This document shows positions 45,438-53,954 of a stretch of DNA of 64,000 bases, one piece after another. Source of the DNA: Stenotrophomonas maltophilia D457 (GTDB taxonomy: Bacteria; Pseudomonadota; Gammaproteobacteria; Xanthomonadales; Xanthomonadaceae); NCBI RefSeq assembly GCF_000284595.1, contig NC_017671.1, forward strand, positions 3,195,001 through 3,259,000, read 5' to 3'. The position numbers and the translations under genes are program-made. Below the pieces are notes generated by a model. It was not told where the DNA came from and did no database searches. It worked only from the letters and a program-made list of their open reading frames with translations. Each line of letters opens with the position of its first letter. Within the stretch, counting starts at the first letter, position 1.

Positions 45438-45498
45438 ATAGCCGCCGACCTTGGTCGGCACACCCAGCTTCCGGTAGTGGCCGACCTTGGTCGGCACA
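45438..45498. repeat. Two tandem GTAG-type palindromes (GCCGACCTTGGTCGGC type)
   Basis: Direct copies with the core GCCGACCTTGGTCGGCACACC at 45443-45463 and 45478-45500, between the Ada-like and oxidoreductase genes, which converge here. Confidence 0.8.
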
Positions 45499-45510
45499 CC
45501 CACCAAGCAC

Positions 45511-46536
45511 TCAATCCAGCTTCACCACCAGCTTGCCGAAGTTGCGCCCCTGCAACAGCCCGAAGAACGCCTCCGGCGCCTTCTCCAGACCTTCCACCAC
45601 ATCCTCGCGGTACTGGATGCGGCCCTCGCGCAGCCACTGCGGCATCTCGCGTTCGAAGTCCGGCCACAGGTGGTTGAAGTCGTGCACGATGAAACCACGC
45701 ACGGTCAGGCGCTGGCGCAGGATCTGGCTGAACAGTGACGGCAGCCGATCCGGGCCAGGCTGCTCGACGCCCCGCTCGTTGTAGGTAGCGATGGTGCCGC
45801 AGACCGGAATGCGGGCGAAGTCGTTGAGCAGCGGCAGCACCGCATCCAGCACATGGCCGCCGACATTCTCGAAGTACACGTCGATGCCCGCAGGCACTGC
45901 CGCGCGCAGCTGGTCCGCAAAATCAGCCACGCGATGATCCAGCGCCACGTCCACGCCCAACGTCTGCAGATAGGCACGCTTGGCCTCGCCACCGGCGATG
46001 GCGACCACGCGCGCGCCCTGCAGCTTGGCCAGCTGCGCCACGGTCGCGCCCACCGGCCCGGTCGCGGCGGCTACCACCAACGTCTCGCCCGGCTTCAGAC
46101 GGGCGATTTCATGCAGGCTGGAATAGGCGGTGAAACCGGGCATGCCATATACCCCCAGCGCCGTACTGAGCGGCAGCCCGGCCGGATCCAGACGACGCCC
46201 CAGCGCCTTGGCCGGCAGCACCGCGTGGGTCTGCCAGCCACCCGGCGCCAGCACCAGCTCGCCTGCGGTTACGCCCTCGGCCTTGGATTGCAGCACCTCG
46301 GCCACGGTCTGGCCTTCCATCACCGCCCCTACCGCCACCGGCGCGGCATACGACGGGCCCTCGTCCATGCGTCCTCGCATGTACGGGTCCAACGAAAGGT
46401 AGCGGTTGCGCAGCAGCACTTCGCCATCGGCCAGTGCCGGCAGCGCAACCTGTTCCAGGCGGAAATTGGCTGCACTTGGCGCCCCCTGCGGACGCGAGGC
46501 AAGCACGATGCGGGACGCGGTGGAGGAATCGGACAT
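45511..46536 (-). CDS. NADP-dependent oxidoreductase (MDR family, CurA/leukotriene B4 dehydrogenase type)
   Basis: 341 residues with SLDPYMRGRM, the zinc-free MDR signature, and the NADP motif VVAAATGPVGATVAQLAKLQGARVVAIAGG. FENVGGHVLDAVLPLLNDFARIPVCG and FIVHDFNHLWPDFEREMPQWL are typical of the curcumin/alkenal-one reductase group. It reduces alpha,beta-unsaturated ketones in that family; the substrate here is unknown. Start ATG at 46534-46536. The stop lies 10 bp from the repeat pair. Confidence 0.9.
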   Translation of the reverse strand: MSDSSTASRIVLASRPQGAPSAANFRLEQVALPALADGEVLLRNRYLSLDPYMRGRMDEGPSYAAPVAVGAVMEGQTVAEVLQSKAEGVTAGELVLAPGGWQTHAVLPAKALGRRLDPAGLPLSTALGVYGMPGFTAYSSLHEIARLKPGETLVVAAATGPVGATVAQLAKLQGARVVAIAGGEAKRAYLQTLGVDVALDHRVADFADQLRAAVPAGIDVYFENVGGHVLDAVLPLLNDFARIPVCGTIATYNERGVEQPGPDRLPSLFSQILRQRLTVRGFIVHDFNHLWPDFEREMPQWLREGRIQYREDVVEGLEKAPEAFFGLLQGRNFGKLVVKLD

Positions 46537-46802
46537 GGCCAGGTCTCTGCTGTTGCCAGCATCGGGAAAGGACTGCCGACACTACGCTGCGGCGATCCCC
46601 GATGGCGGCCACGAAAACAGCGTTCCATTGCCCGGACCCGCGCGGGTCCGGCGCACCCCTTGCCCTTGCAGCTTTGGCGAACGCGGCGACCTGCTGATTT
46701 CCACCGCAGACGACAATCGATGGGGCACGCCCCGCCCCACAACGGAGGATCAAGCACTTGCGAGCGCGCAGAGGGCAATGTGAAGAAATCTTGGCAAAAC
46801 GC
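46537..46802. other. Gap between oxidoreductase and tRNA-Phe promoter
   Basis: About 266 bp without a gene I can support. One hairpin, CGGACCCGCGCGGGTCCG (46630-46650), lies in the middle; otherwise I see nothing. Confidence 0.5.
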
Positions 46803-46831
46803 TTGCCGAAGGCAGCCGACCTCCGTAATAT
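46803..46831 (+). promoter_or_regulatory. Promoter of the tRNA-Phe pair
   Basis: TTGCCG (46803-46808), 17-bp spacer, TAATAT (46826-46831), 39 bp before the first tRNA-Phe. Confidence 0.8.
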
Positions 46832-46870
46832 ACGCGTCCTTGGCAGCGACCTCGCTGCAACGAAACATGT

Positions 46871-46946
46871 GGCCGAGTAGCTCAGTTGGTAGAGCAGGGG
46901 ATTGAAAATCCCCGTGTCGGCGGTTCGATTCCGTCTTCGGCCACCA
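46871..46946 (+). tRNA. tRNA-Phe (anticodon GAA), copy 1
   Basis: 76 nt with encoded CCA. GGCCGAG pairs with CTTCGGCC-region TTCGGCC; D arm GCTCAGTTGGTAGAGC; anticodon stem GGGGA/TCCCC with loop TTGAAAA gives GAA; T arm CGGCGGTTCGATTCCGTC-type. A hairpin and T run follow at 46955-46982. Confidence 0.96.
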
Positions 46947-46954
46947 CTTTCGAA

Positions 46955-46982
46955 GGCCTGCAGAAATGCGGGTCTTTTTTTT
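46955..46982 (+). terminator. Terminator after tRNA-Phe copy 1
   Basis: GGCCTGCA-GAAA-TGCGGGTC then eight or more T. It is nearly the same as the terminator after copy 2, so the duplicated unit includes it. It may lower but not stop read-through into copy 2, which lacks an obvious promoter of its own. Confidence 0.8.
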
Positions 46983-47018
46983 CCGGAAACCGCTCTCACC
47001 GCGGTAGCCACACAATTT

Positions 47019-47094
47019 GGCCGAGTAGCTCAGTTGGTAGAGCAGGGGATTGAAAATCCCCGTGTCGGCGGTTCGATTCCGTCTTCGGCCACCA
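47019..47094 (+). tRNA. tRNA-Phe (anticodon GAA), copy 2
   Basis: Identical in sequence to copy 1, 72 bp downstream of it. Also 76 nt with encoded CCA and the loop TTGAAAA. Confidence 0.96.
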
Positions 47095-47102
47095 TCTTCA
47101 GA

Positions 47103-47129
47103 GACCTGCAGAAATGCAGGTCTTTTTTT
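47103..47129 (+). terminator. Terminator after tRNA-Phe copy 2
   Basis: GACCTGCA-GAAA-TGCAGGTC with a run of T to 47129. Perfect eight-base-pair stem. Confidence 0.88.
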
Positions 47130-47235
47130 ATTTGCGCTTCGCGCAAGCGGCGACCACCGTGGCCCGGTTGACGAAACATTTACACCGGCACGGGCCGCGG
47201 CACCTACGCTCCAGACTCCTGCCTGGAGCCTGCCG

Positions 47236-47787
47236 ATGCATCTGCGCCCCACCCTGCTCGCCTGCCTGCTGCTGACCGCCTTCCCGGTGATCGCCACTGA
47301 ACCGGTGCGCGCGGTCGAGCACCTGGACATTGATCGCTACGCGGGCCAATGGCACGAGATCGCGCATCTTCCAGTCTCGTTCCAGAAGCAGTGCGTGGGC
47401 GACATCACCGCCAACTATGGCCTGCGCCGCGACGGCCGCATCAGCGTCACCAATGCCTGCCGCAAGGGTGACGGCGAGCGCGTGGTCGCCGAAGGCGTGG
47501 CACGCCCGGTGGCCGGCCATCCCGGGCAACTGCAGGTGCGCTTCGTCCCCGACTGGCTGAGCTGGGCGCCCCTGGTCTGGGCCGACTACTGGGTGCTGGC
47601 GCTGGACCCGGACTATCAATGGGCCCTGGTCGGCGAACCCGGCCGCAAGTATCTGTGGATCCTCTCGCGCCTGCCGGAGATGGAGCGCGATCGGTTCGAA
47701 CAGTTGAAAGCCAAGGCCGAGTCGATGGGGTACGACCTCGGGCCACTGCGCCTGATGGCCCCGCTGCGCGATCCCGCGGCCGACTGA
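47236..47787 (+). CDS. blc: Bacterial lipocalin (Blc-like)
   Basis: 183 residues with a signal peptide (HLRPTLLACLLLTAFPVIAT). Lipocalin motif 1 is RYAGQWHEIAHLPVSFQKQC with the G-x-W; later YWVLALDPDYQWALVGEPGRKYLWILSR covers motifs 2 and 3. Unlike E. coli Blc there is no lipobox cysteine at the cleavage site, so it may be soluble in the periplasm. Likely binds lysophospholipids or fatty acids. An ATG at 47236 is used; frames upstream overlap tRNA-Phe. Confidence 0.88.
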   Translation: MHLRPTLLACLLLTAFPVIATEPVRAVEHLDIDRYAGQWHEIAHLPVSFQKQCVGDITANYGLRRDGRISVTNACRKGDGERVVAEGVARPVAGHPGQLQVRFVPDWLSWAPLVWADYWVLALDPDYQWALVGEPGRKYLWILSRLPEMERDRFEQLKAKAESMGYDLGPLRLMAPLRDPAAD

Positions 47788-47952
47788 ACCGCTTCGCATC
47801 CGGCGCATCGTGCGCGCGCCATCCGGCGTTGTGCATGCCCGACCGCCATCTTCACGCGCTACCCTCTGCGGACGGGTCGCCCCGGGCGATCCATAAAACC
47901 ATACGCCGTAGTATGCTTACCCCAACGCACCCCCTCCAGAGGACTTGCGCCC

Positions 47953-48429
47953 ATGCTCCACCGCTTCCGTACCGCCTTGATCGTCCTGTGCACCCTCGCC
48001 CTTGTTGCCTGCAGCAACGGCATCGTCAAGCGTGTTTCGGAACCGGCGGCCAGCCTGCAGCAGCTGACCGTGCGTGCCGACGGCAACTGGACCGTGGCCC
48101 TGCGCCTACAGAACTTCAGCTCGATGCCGATGACCTTCGATGATGTCTCACTGGCGCTGACCGTCGGCGACAGCGATGCCGGCACCCTGCAGGTCAAGCC
48201 CGGCATCTCCATCGGCGGCACCTCCGCCGACGTCATCAATGTCGACCTCGTGCCCAGCTCGACCGCGCGCCTGGTGGTGGCCGACGCGCTGGCCAGCAAC
48301 CGCACCCTGGCCTACGCCCTGAAGGGAACGGTGGCGGCCACGCCGCAGGAAAAGAAGCAGCGCAGCTTCGACATCAGCAGCCGCAGCACCCTCAACCAGG
48401 CCCCCGGCCTGCCCGGCGTGCTGCGCTGA
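47953..48429 (+). CDS. LEA14-type (water-stress/hypersensitive-response) lipoprotein
   Basis: 158 residues. The signal LIVLCTLALVACSNG ends in a lipobox. The mature part has a beta-rich WHy/LEA2-like fold (VALRLQNFSSMPMTFDDVSLALTVGD and TARLVVADALASNRTLAYALKGTV). A strong site CAGAGGA lies 9 bp before the ATG. This fold is common in periplasmic lipoproteins; no specific role is known. An acyl-CoA dehydrogenase gene follows after 64 bp. Confidence 0.75.
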   Translation: MLHRFRTALIVLCTLALVACSNGIVKRVSEPAASLQQLTVRADGNWTVALRLQNFSSMPMTFDDVSLALTVGDSDAGTLQVKPGISIGGTSADVINVDLVPSSTARLVVADALASNRTLAYALKGTVAATPQEKKQRSFDISSRSTLNQAPGLPGVLR

Positions 48430-48493
48430 ACCCGCCTTTCGTCGCGGCGCCCGGCGCCGCTCCCCTCTGCCCTGATCAAATCGAGACGTACCG

Positions 48494-50284
48494 ATGAGCA
48501 GCTACACCGCCCCGCTTTCCGACCTCCGTTTCGCCCTGCACGACGTGCTCAAGGTCGAACCCCTGTTCGCCCGCCTGGGCTTCACCGACGCCACCGCCGA
48601 CGTGGTCGATGCCGTGCTGGAGGAAGCCGGCCGCTTCAGCGCCACCGTGCTGGCCCCGCTCAACAGCGTCGGCGACGAGATCGGCTGCGTACTCGACCAG
48701 GCCACCGGTGAAGTGACCACCCCGCCCGGCTTCAAGCAGGCCTACGACCAGTTCGTCGATGGCGGCTGGACCGGCCTGACCGCCTCGCCGGAGCTGGGCG
48801 GCCAGGGCCTGCCGCACACCCTGGGGGTGCCGCTCAACGAAATGATCAACGCCGCCAACCTGGCGTGGGGCAACTTCCCGCTGCTCTCGCACGGCGCCAT
48901 CGAAGCGCTGAAGCAGCACGGCGAGGCGTGGCAGCACGACGCCTTCCTCAAGCCGCTGATCGAAGGCCGCTGGACCGGCACGATGTGCCTGACCGAGCCG
49001 CACTGCGGCACCGACCTGGGCCTGCTCAAGACCAAGGCCGAGCCGAACGCCGACGGCAGCTACTCGATCACCGGCACCAAGATCTTCATCACCGCCGGAG
49101 AGCACGACCTGACCGGGAACATCGTGCACCTGGTGCTGGCCAAGCTGCCCGACGCCCCTCCGGGCGCCAAGGGCATCTCGCTGTTCGTCACCCCGAAGTT
49201 CAAGGTCGACCGCGATGGCAACGTCGGCGAGCGCAATGCACTGCGCTGTGGCTCGATCGAACACAAGATGGGCATCAAGGGGTCGGTCACCTGCGTGATG
49301 AACTTCGATGGTGCGCAGGGTTACCTGGTCGGCCAGCCGCACAAGGGCCTGCAGGCGATGTTCACCATGATGAACACCGCGCGCCTGGGTGTCGGCCTGC
49401 AGGGCATCGGCCTGTCCGAGCGCGCCTACCAGAACGCACTGAAGTACAGCCGTGAGCGCCTGCAGTCGCGCGCCCTGAGCGGCGCCAGGTTCCCGGACAA
49501 GCCGGCCGACCCGATCCTGGTCCACCCGGATGTGCGTCGCATGCTGCTGACCGTGAAGTCGCTGGTCGAAGGCAGCCGCCTGCTGGCGCTGCATGCCGCC
49601 ACCCTGATCGACATCGCCCACCACGCCCAGGATGCCGCCGAGCGCGAGCGCGCCGACACCCTGGTGAGCTTCCTGACCCCGATCTCCAAGGCCTGCCAGA
49701 CCGAATGGGGCATCGAGAACACCTACAACGCCCTGCAGTGCTTCGGTGGCCACGGCTACATCCGCGAGCACGGCATGGAGCAGCTGGCCCGCGATGCACG
49801 CATCACCACGCTGTATGAAGGCACTACCGGCATCCAGGCGCTGGACCTGATCGGCCGCAAGACCGCATCCAGCCAGGGCGCCGGCCTGAAGCTGATGCTG
49901 GCCGAGATCGAAGCCTTCGCCAAGGAACACGAGGGCAACGAAGCGCTGGCCGAGTTCATCGGCCCGCTGCGCGCCAAGGCCGCCGAATGGGGCAAGCTGA
50001 CGATGGACGTGCTGCAGCGCGCGGCCGCCAATCCCGACGAACTGGGCGCGGCCAGCTACGACTACCTGTTCTATTCGGGTTACGTGGTGCTGGCCTACTG
50101 GTGGGCCCGCAGCGTGGCCGCCGCCGATGCCAGCGCGCACGGCGCCGCCTTCGCCCAGGGCAAGCGCGAGACCGCACGGTTCTACTTCGCCCGCGTGCTG
50201 CCGCGCACCCTCAGCCACGCCGCCGCGATCCAGGCCGGCGCCGCGCCGCTGATGGCCATGGACGACGAGCGCTTCGGCGCCTGA
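48494..50284 (+). CDS. Acyl-CoA dehydrogenase with C-terminal extension
   Basis: 596 residues, the long form that includes the DmdC/FadE-like C-terminal domain. FAD and substrate segments: MCLTEPHCGTDLGLLKTKAEP, GTKIFITAGEHDL, and QCFGGHGYIREHGMEQLARDARITTLYEGTTGIQALDLIGRK, with the catalytic-base glutamate in LYEGTTG. The length and the ALRCGSIEHKMGIKGS segment match 3-methylmercaptopropionyl-CoA dehydrogenase-type enzymes. Substrate is probably a medium or long acyl-CoA. A terminator-like hairpin GCCGGGC-TTC-GCCCGGC directly follows the stop (50285-50301). Confidence 0.92.
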   Translation: MSSYTAPLSDLRFALHDVLKVEPLFARLGFTDATADVVDAVLEEAGRFSATVLAPLNSVGDEIGCVLDQATGEVTTPPGFKQAYDQFVDGGWTGLTASPELGGQGLPHTLGVPLNEMINAANLAWGNFPLLSHGAIEALKQHGEAWQHDAFLKPLIEGRWTGTMCLTEPHCGTDLGLLKTKAEPNADGSYSITGTKIFITAGEHDLTGNIVHLVLAKLPDAPPGAKGISLFVTPKFKVDRDGNVGERNALRCGSIEHKMGIKGSVTCVMNFDGAQGYLVGQPHKGLQAMFTMMNTARLGVGLQGIGLSERAYQNALKYSRERLQSRALSGARFPDKPADPILVHPDVRRMLLTVKSLVEGSRLLALHAATLIDIAHHAQDAAERERADTLVSFLTPISKACQTEWGIENTYNALQCFGGHGYIREHGMEQLARDARITTLYEGTTGIQALDLIGRKTASSQGAGLKLMLAEIEAFAKEHEGNEALAEFIGPLRAKAAEWGKLTMDVLQRAAANPDELGAASYDYLFYSGYVVLAYWWARSVAAADASAHGAAFAQGKRETARFYFARVLPRTLSHAAAIQAGAAPLMAMDDERFGA

Positions 50285-50308
50285 GCCGGGCTTCGCCCGG
50301 CACCCGCG

Positions 50309-50331
50309 GTAGTGCCGGCCGCTGGCCGGCA
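50309..50331. repeat. GTAG-type palindrome (GTAGTGCCGGCC type)
   Basis: GTAGTGCCGGCC-GCT-GGCCGGCA, 33 bp before copy 2 of structured repeat II, the same arrangement as at 35390-35412. Confidence 0.8.
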
Positions 50332-50363
50332 ACCGCAATAGCAACAGCTGGATCCGGGTGGAT

Positions 50364-50547
50364 GGCGGGGCGGTGTGGGCTGGCAGGACACGCCGTAAAC
50401 CCCGCTCCGCGGTCCGGCCCAGCCGCTGGCGACTGTGCGTTCGGGCGCTTGCGAAGCAGTGCTTCGCAAGCAAAGCGCCCTCACCCCTGGGGGCTCGATG
50501 GCGCCCTCCATGGCGCCAACGGTCCTGCCAACCCACACCGCCCCGCC
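50364..50547 (+). repeat. Structured dispersed repeat family II, copy 2
   Basis: 184 bp. Arms 50364-50389 (GGCGGGGCGGTGTGGGCTGG...) and 50522-50547 pair over 26 positions with one mismatch, but read GGGCTGG where copy 1 reads GGCTGTG, with the matching change on the other side (CCAACCC against CACAGCC). The internal hairpin GGGCGCTTGCGAAGC... is identical to that in copy 1. ATGGCGCC is duplicated near the 3' arm (50498-50518). No ORF. Confidence 0.85.
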
Positions 50548-50570
50548 TCTGACAGTTCCCCGCGATCTGC

Positions 50571-50594
50571 GTAGATCCACGCCACGCGTGGATG
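50571..50594. repeat. GTAG-type palindrome (GTAGATCCACGC type)
   Basis: GTAGATCCACGCCACGCGTGGATGG, 24 bp after the family II repeat. Same type as 35679-35702 and 53515-53538. Between here and 50680 are two small hairpins: CCCCCTTTGTTAAGGGGG and GCGCACC-GAAA-GGTGCG. Confidence 0.75.
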
Positions 50595-50680
50595 GAAACC
50601 ACCGAAATCCATCTGGGGAAAAGCCCCCCTTTGTTAAGGGGGCGCACCGAAAGGTGCGGGGGATAGGAGGAATGCGCGGA

Positions 50681-50741
50681 CCTGAATCATTGCGATTTGG
50701 GTTTCGCCCTCCGGGCGATACCCAAATCGCAATGATTCAGG
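50681..50741. promoter_or_regulatory. 61-bp near-perfect palindrome upstream of HNH gene
   Basis: Arms 50681-50709 and 50713-50741 (CCTGAATCATTGCGATTTGG... and complement) match at 28 of 29 positions around TCC. A candidate -10 TATAAG (50742-50747) touches its end and the HNH gene starts at 50759. It may be an operator, a transcript-end hairpin or a cruciform site. Confidence 0.6.
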
Positions 50742-50758
50742 TATAAGCTGTTCTCCCG

Positions 50759-51424
50759 ATGGAGACAGACACTACACGCTTGGGTCTGATCGAAGCCGGA
50801 GCTCCGTTTTCTGCTCCGGGCGCCGAAGCATCGCCCAACGCCACGACGCTGCATCGCCCCGGTTCGGTCCGGCTGCTCTCGCTTGATGCCCACGGACGCG
50901 TACTGGACTGGATCACCTGGCAGGATGCGGCCTGCCTCTACGCCCGCGAGGCGGTGGCCTGGACGCTCGGCGACCCCTGCCTGCACATCCACGGCGGCAC
51001 CAACCGCTTCAGCGGCCTGCAGAGCGGCATGGACCTGCACCCGATCATCGCCGCCCGCGGCCACGCCCGCTCCCGTGCGATCGACCCGACGCCGAACCTG
51101 ACCAACCAGGCCCTTTTCGCCCGCGACGCCCATCTGTGCATGTACTGCGGCCAGCAGTTCAGCCGCCCCACGCTCACCCGCGATCACGTCATGCCGCTGT
51201 CCAAGGGCGGCCTGGACTGCTGGGAAAACGTGGTCACCGCCTGCTTCCACTGCAATTCGCGCAAGAGCGACCGCACCCCGCAGCAGGCCGGCATGCCCCT
51301 GCTGGCAGTGCCCTACCGGCCCAGCTGGATCGAGCACCTGATCCTGTCCAACCGCAACATCCTGGCCGACCAGATGGCCTTCCTGAAGGCGCAATTGCCC
51401 AAGCGCTCGAAACTGAGCACCTGA
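50759..51424 (+). CDS. HNH endonuclease family protein
   Basis: 221 residues. The C-terminal half (about 120-190) has the HNH/zinc signature CMYCGQQF, LTRDHVMPLSKGG, and VVTACFHCNSRKSDRT. The N-terminal half is unlike known domains and contains LHIHGGTNRFSGL. Small genes of this type exist in many proteobacteria; some are housekeeping proteins of unknown role and some are homing-type. There is no sign of an intron or restriction partner. dxs follows after 102 bp. Confidence 0.85.
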   Translation: METDTTRLGLIEAGAPFSAPGAEASPNATTLHRPGSVRLLSLDAHGRVLDWITWQDAACLYAREAVAWTLGDPCLHIHGGTNRFSGLQSGMDLHPIIAARGHARSRAIDPTPNLTNQALFARDAHLCMYCGQQFSRPTLTRDHVMPLSKGGLDCWENVVTACFHCNSRKSDRTPQQAGMPLLAVPYRPSWIEHLILSNRNILADQMAFLKAQLPKRSKLST

Positions 51425-51526
51425 ACGCCTGAAAATGCAACCCTCACCGTCCTGTCACGGACGGCGGCGTTTGCTTGCCCCACCCCCGTTTGAGGGCGAA
51501 AATGGGCGTTCAGAAAAAGTGCGAAC

Positions 51527-53437
51527 ATGATGATCGACTCTGCCCGCTATCCCCGCCTCGCGCGCATCCAGACGCCGGATGACCTGCGCACGTTCGACGA
51601 ATCCGAATTGAGGGCGGTTGCCGACGAACTGCGCGCCTACCTCATTGAATCGGTGGGCAAGAGTGGCGGCCACTTCGCCGCCGGCCTGGGCGTGATCGAG
51701 CTCACCGTGGCCCTGCACTACCTGTACCAGACACCGCACGACCAGCTGGTCTGGGACGTCGGCCATCAGACTTACCCGCACAAGATCCTGACCGGCCGCC
51801 GCGACGAGATCCACACCGTCAAGCAGAAGGACGGCATCGCGCCGTTCCCGAAGCGCGAGGAAAGCGAGTACGACACTTTTGGTGTCGGCCACTCCTCGAC
51901 CTCGATCTCGGCCGCACTGGGCATGGCCATCGCCCGCCAGTCCGAAGGCGACGACCGCAAGATCGTGGCGGTGATCGGTGACGGCGCGATGACCGCCGGC
52001 ATGGCGTTCGAAGCGCTGATGCACGCTGGCGGCATGGAGCCGGAGCCAAACCTGCTGGTGATCCTCAACGACAACAACATGTCGATCTCCGAGGCCGTGG
52101 GCGGCCTGACCAAGATGCTGGGCCGCGCCACCGGCAGCCGCACGCTCAACGCGCTGCGCGAAGGCGGCAAGAAGATTCTCGGTGACAAGAAGAACAATCC
52201 GGCACGCTTCGTGAAACGCTGGGAAGAACACTGGAAGGGCATGTTCGTGCCTTCCACGATGTTTGAGGAAATGGGCTTCCACTACACCGGCCCGATCGAC
52301 GGCCACGACATGCCCGCCCTGCTGTCCACGCTGAAGACGCTGCGCGCCTCCAAGGGCCCGAAGCTGCTGCATGTGATGACCACCAAGGGCAAGGGTTACG
52401 AGCCGGCCGAGGGCGACCAGATCGGTTACCACGCCGTGGGCCCGTTCGATCCGGACAAGGGCCTGGTGGCCAAGGCCGGGGCCAAGAAGCCGACGTACAC
52501 CGATGTATTCAGCGACTGGCTGTGCGATGCCGCCGCCGCCGAGCCGCGCCTGTACGGCATCACCCCGGCGATGCGCGAAGGCTCCGGCCTGGTGCGTTTC
52601 AGCAAGGAATACCCGCAGCGCTATTTCGACGTGGCGATTGCCGAACAGCATGCGGTCACCCTCGCCGCCGGCATGGCCACACAGGGTGGCAAGCCGGTGG
52701 TGGCGATCTACTCGACCTTCCTGCAGCGCGCGTACGACCAGCTGGTACATGACGTGGCCATCCAGGACCTGGACGTGCTGTTCGCGATTGACCGCGCCGG
52801 CGTGGTCGGCCCGGACGGTGCGACCCATGCCGGCAACCTCGACCTGAGCTTCCTGCGCTGCGTGCCGAACCTGGTGGTGATGGCACCGTCCAACGAAGCC
52901 GAGTGCCGGCAGATGCTCAGCACCGGCCTGCAGCACCCGGGCCCGGCCGCCGTGCGCTACCCGCGCGGCACCGGCACTGGCGTTGCAGCCGGCACCGACC
53001 TGTCGACCCTGCCGATCGGCAAGGGCGAACTGCGCCTGCAGGGCAGCCGCATTGCCCTGCTCGCCTTCGGCAGCACCGTGGCCGCCGCCGAGCAGGTCGG
53101 TCGCGAACTGGGCCTGAGCGTGGTCAACATGCGTTTCATCAAGCCGCTGGACCGCGAGCTGGTGCTGGCTGTCGCCGCCCAGCATGAGGGCCTGGTGACG
53201 ATCGAAGACAACGTGGTGGCCGGTGGCGCCGGCTCCGGTGTTGGTGAACTGCTCAATGCCGAAGGCGTGCTGCGTCCGATCCTGCACCTGGGGCTGCCCG
53301 ACAGCTACCAGCACCATGCCAGCCGCGAAGACCTGCTGGCCGAAGCCGGCATCGACGCCGCCGGCATCCGCGCTGCTGTGCTCAAGCGCTGGCCGCAGCT
53401 CGCCGCAGGTACCCCGCCGCTCAGCGCGGCAGGCTGA
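51527..53437 (+). CDS. dxs: 1-deoxy-D-xylulose-5-phosphate synthase
   Basis: First enzyme of the MEP isoprenoid pathway, joining pyruvate and glyceraldehyde-3-phosphate with thiamine diphosphate. 636 residues with a double ATG start. TPP-binding [19 protein letters not shown] and NDNNMSIS, the transketolase pyrimidine region [19 protein letters not shown], and the C-terminal [18 protein letters not shown]. Length and motifs are standard. Likely supplies ubiquinone and carotenoid precursors. Confidence 0.97.
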   Translation: MMIDSARYPRLARIQTPDDLRTFDESELRAVADELRAYLIESVGKSGGHFAAGLGVIELTVALHYLYQTPHDQLVWDVGHQTYPHKILTGRRDEIHTVKQKDGIAPFPKREESEYDTFGVGHSSTSISAALGMAIARQSEGDDRKIVAVIGDGAMTAGMAFEALMHAGGMEPEPNLLVILNDNNMSISEAVGGLTKMLGRATGSRTLNALREGGKKILGDKKNNPARFVKRWEEHWKGMFVPSTMFEEMGFHYTGPIDGHDMPALLSTLKTLRASKGPKLLHVMTTKGKGYEPAEGDQIGYHAVGPFDPDKGLVAKAGAKKPTYTDVFSDWLCDAAAAEPRLYGITPAMREGSGLVRFSKEYPQRYFDVAIAEQHAVTLAAGMATQGGKPVVAIYSTFLQRAYDQLVHDVAIQDLDVLFAIDRAGVVGPDGATHAGNLDLSFLRCVPNLVVMAPSNEAECRQMLSTGLQHPGPAAVRYPRGTGTGVAAGTDLSTLPIGKGELRLQGSRIALLAFGSTVAAAEQVGRELGLSVVNMRFIKPLDRELVLAVAAQHEGLVTIEDNVVAGGAGSGVGELLNAEGVLRPILHLGLPDSYQHHASREDLLAEAGIDAAGIRAAVLKRWPQLAAGTPPLSAAG

Positions 53438-53453
53438 GGCCGATCACCACCCG

Positions 53454-53538
53454 GTAGATCCACACAGGGCGCAATGGGCGCGGACAGCGTCCGCACCCTC
53501 CAGGCTCGCAACGCGTAGATCCACGCCATGCGTGGATG
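53454..53538. repeat. GTAGATCCAC-type palindromes, one degenerate
   Basis: A degenerate copy starting GTAGATCCACACAGGG (53454) and a complete one GTAGATCCACGCCATGCGTGGATG (53515-53538) in the gap between dxs and the small gene. Confidence 0.7.
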
Positions 53539-53576
53539 ATGGAATTCCGGGTGCCTGCCTTGGCAGGCACCCGCGC

Positions 53577-53780
53577 TCAGCCGTAACTGACCGCTTCGAC
53601 GAATGCGCCGCTGGCTTCCACGCGCACGGCCGCACGCTGACCGGTGTCGACAAAGTGCAGGCGGGCCAGGGTCTCGGCGAAGTCGTAGGCGCGGGCGCCA
53701 TCGCGGAACTCGATCGGCTCCGGCCGGTCCGGATGCAGCACGCGCCACTGGCGCTGTTCGCATTGCAGGCGGATCAACAT
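53577..53780 (-). CDS. Small protein, 67 residues, paralogue of the gene at 59837
   Basis: 67 residues from MLIRLQCEQRQWRVLHPDRP. It has a compact alpha/beta pattern: W-x-(V/L)-L-(H/D)-P, then DGARAYDFAETLARLHFVDTGQRAAVRVEASGAFVEAVSYG. The second half closely resembles the 85-residue protein at 59837-60094 (A-x-D-x-A-x-x-L-A... TGQ-(R/G)-(A/S)-x-VRVEA). The shape is like DUF2188-type proteins. Cytosolic, unknown role. A palindrome ATCAGA-TTAT-TCTGAT (53915-53930) is 135 bp upstream. Confidence 0.65.
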   Translation of the reverse strand: MLIRLQCEQRQWRVLHPDRPEPIEFRDGARAYDFAETLARLHFVDTGQRAAVRVEASGAFVEAVSYG

Positions 53781-53914
53781 GCAGCTCACTCCTTGAGGCA
53801 GCGTATCGATGGCGGCGGGATGCCCATGCCGGTTATGGCACACGGCACCGCTGGAATTCAGGGCACGCAACGTGCCCTGATCGCAGACAATACGGCGTTC
53901 AAAATGTGAGCTGT

Positions 53915-53930
53915 ATCAGATTATTCTGAT
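53915..53930. promoter_or_regulatory. 16-bp palindrome upstream of the small gene
   Basis: ATCAGA-TTAT-TCTGAT, a perfect inverted repeat in an A+T-rich stretch 25 bp before the stop of the DUF3011 gene. It may be an operator for the small gene, which reads away on the minus strand. Confidence 0.35.
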
Positions 53931-53954
53931 TTTCATGGGCTGAACCCGTAAAGC

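Noticed and set aside
46537..47330. Long minus-strand frames across the tRNA-Phe genes
   Set aside because: They contain NRRHGDFQSPALPTELL-type peptides, the well-known antisense translation of tRNA-Phe; not protein-coding.
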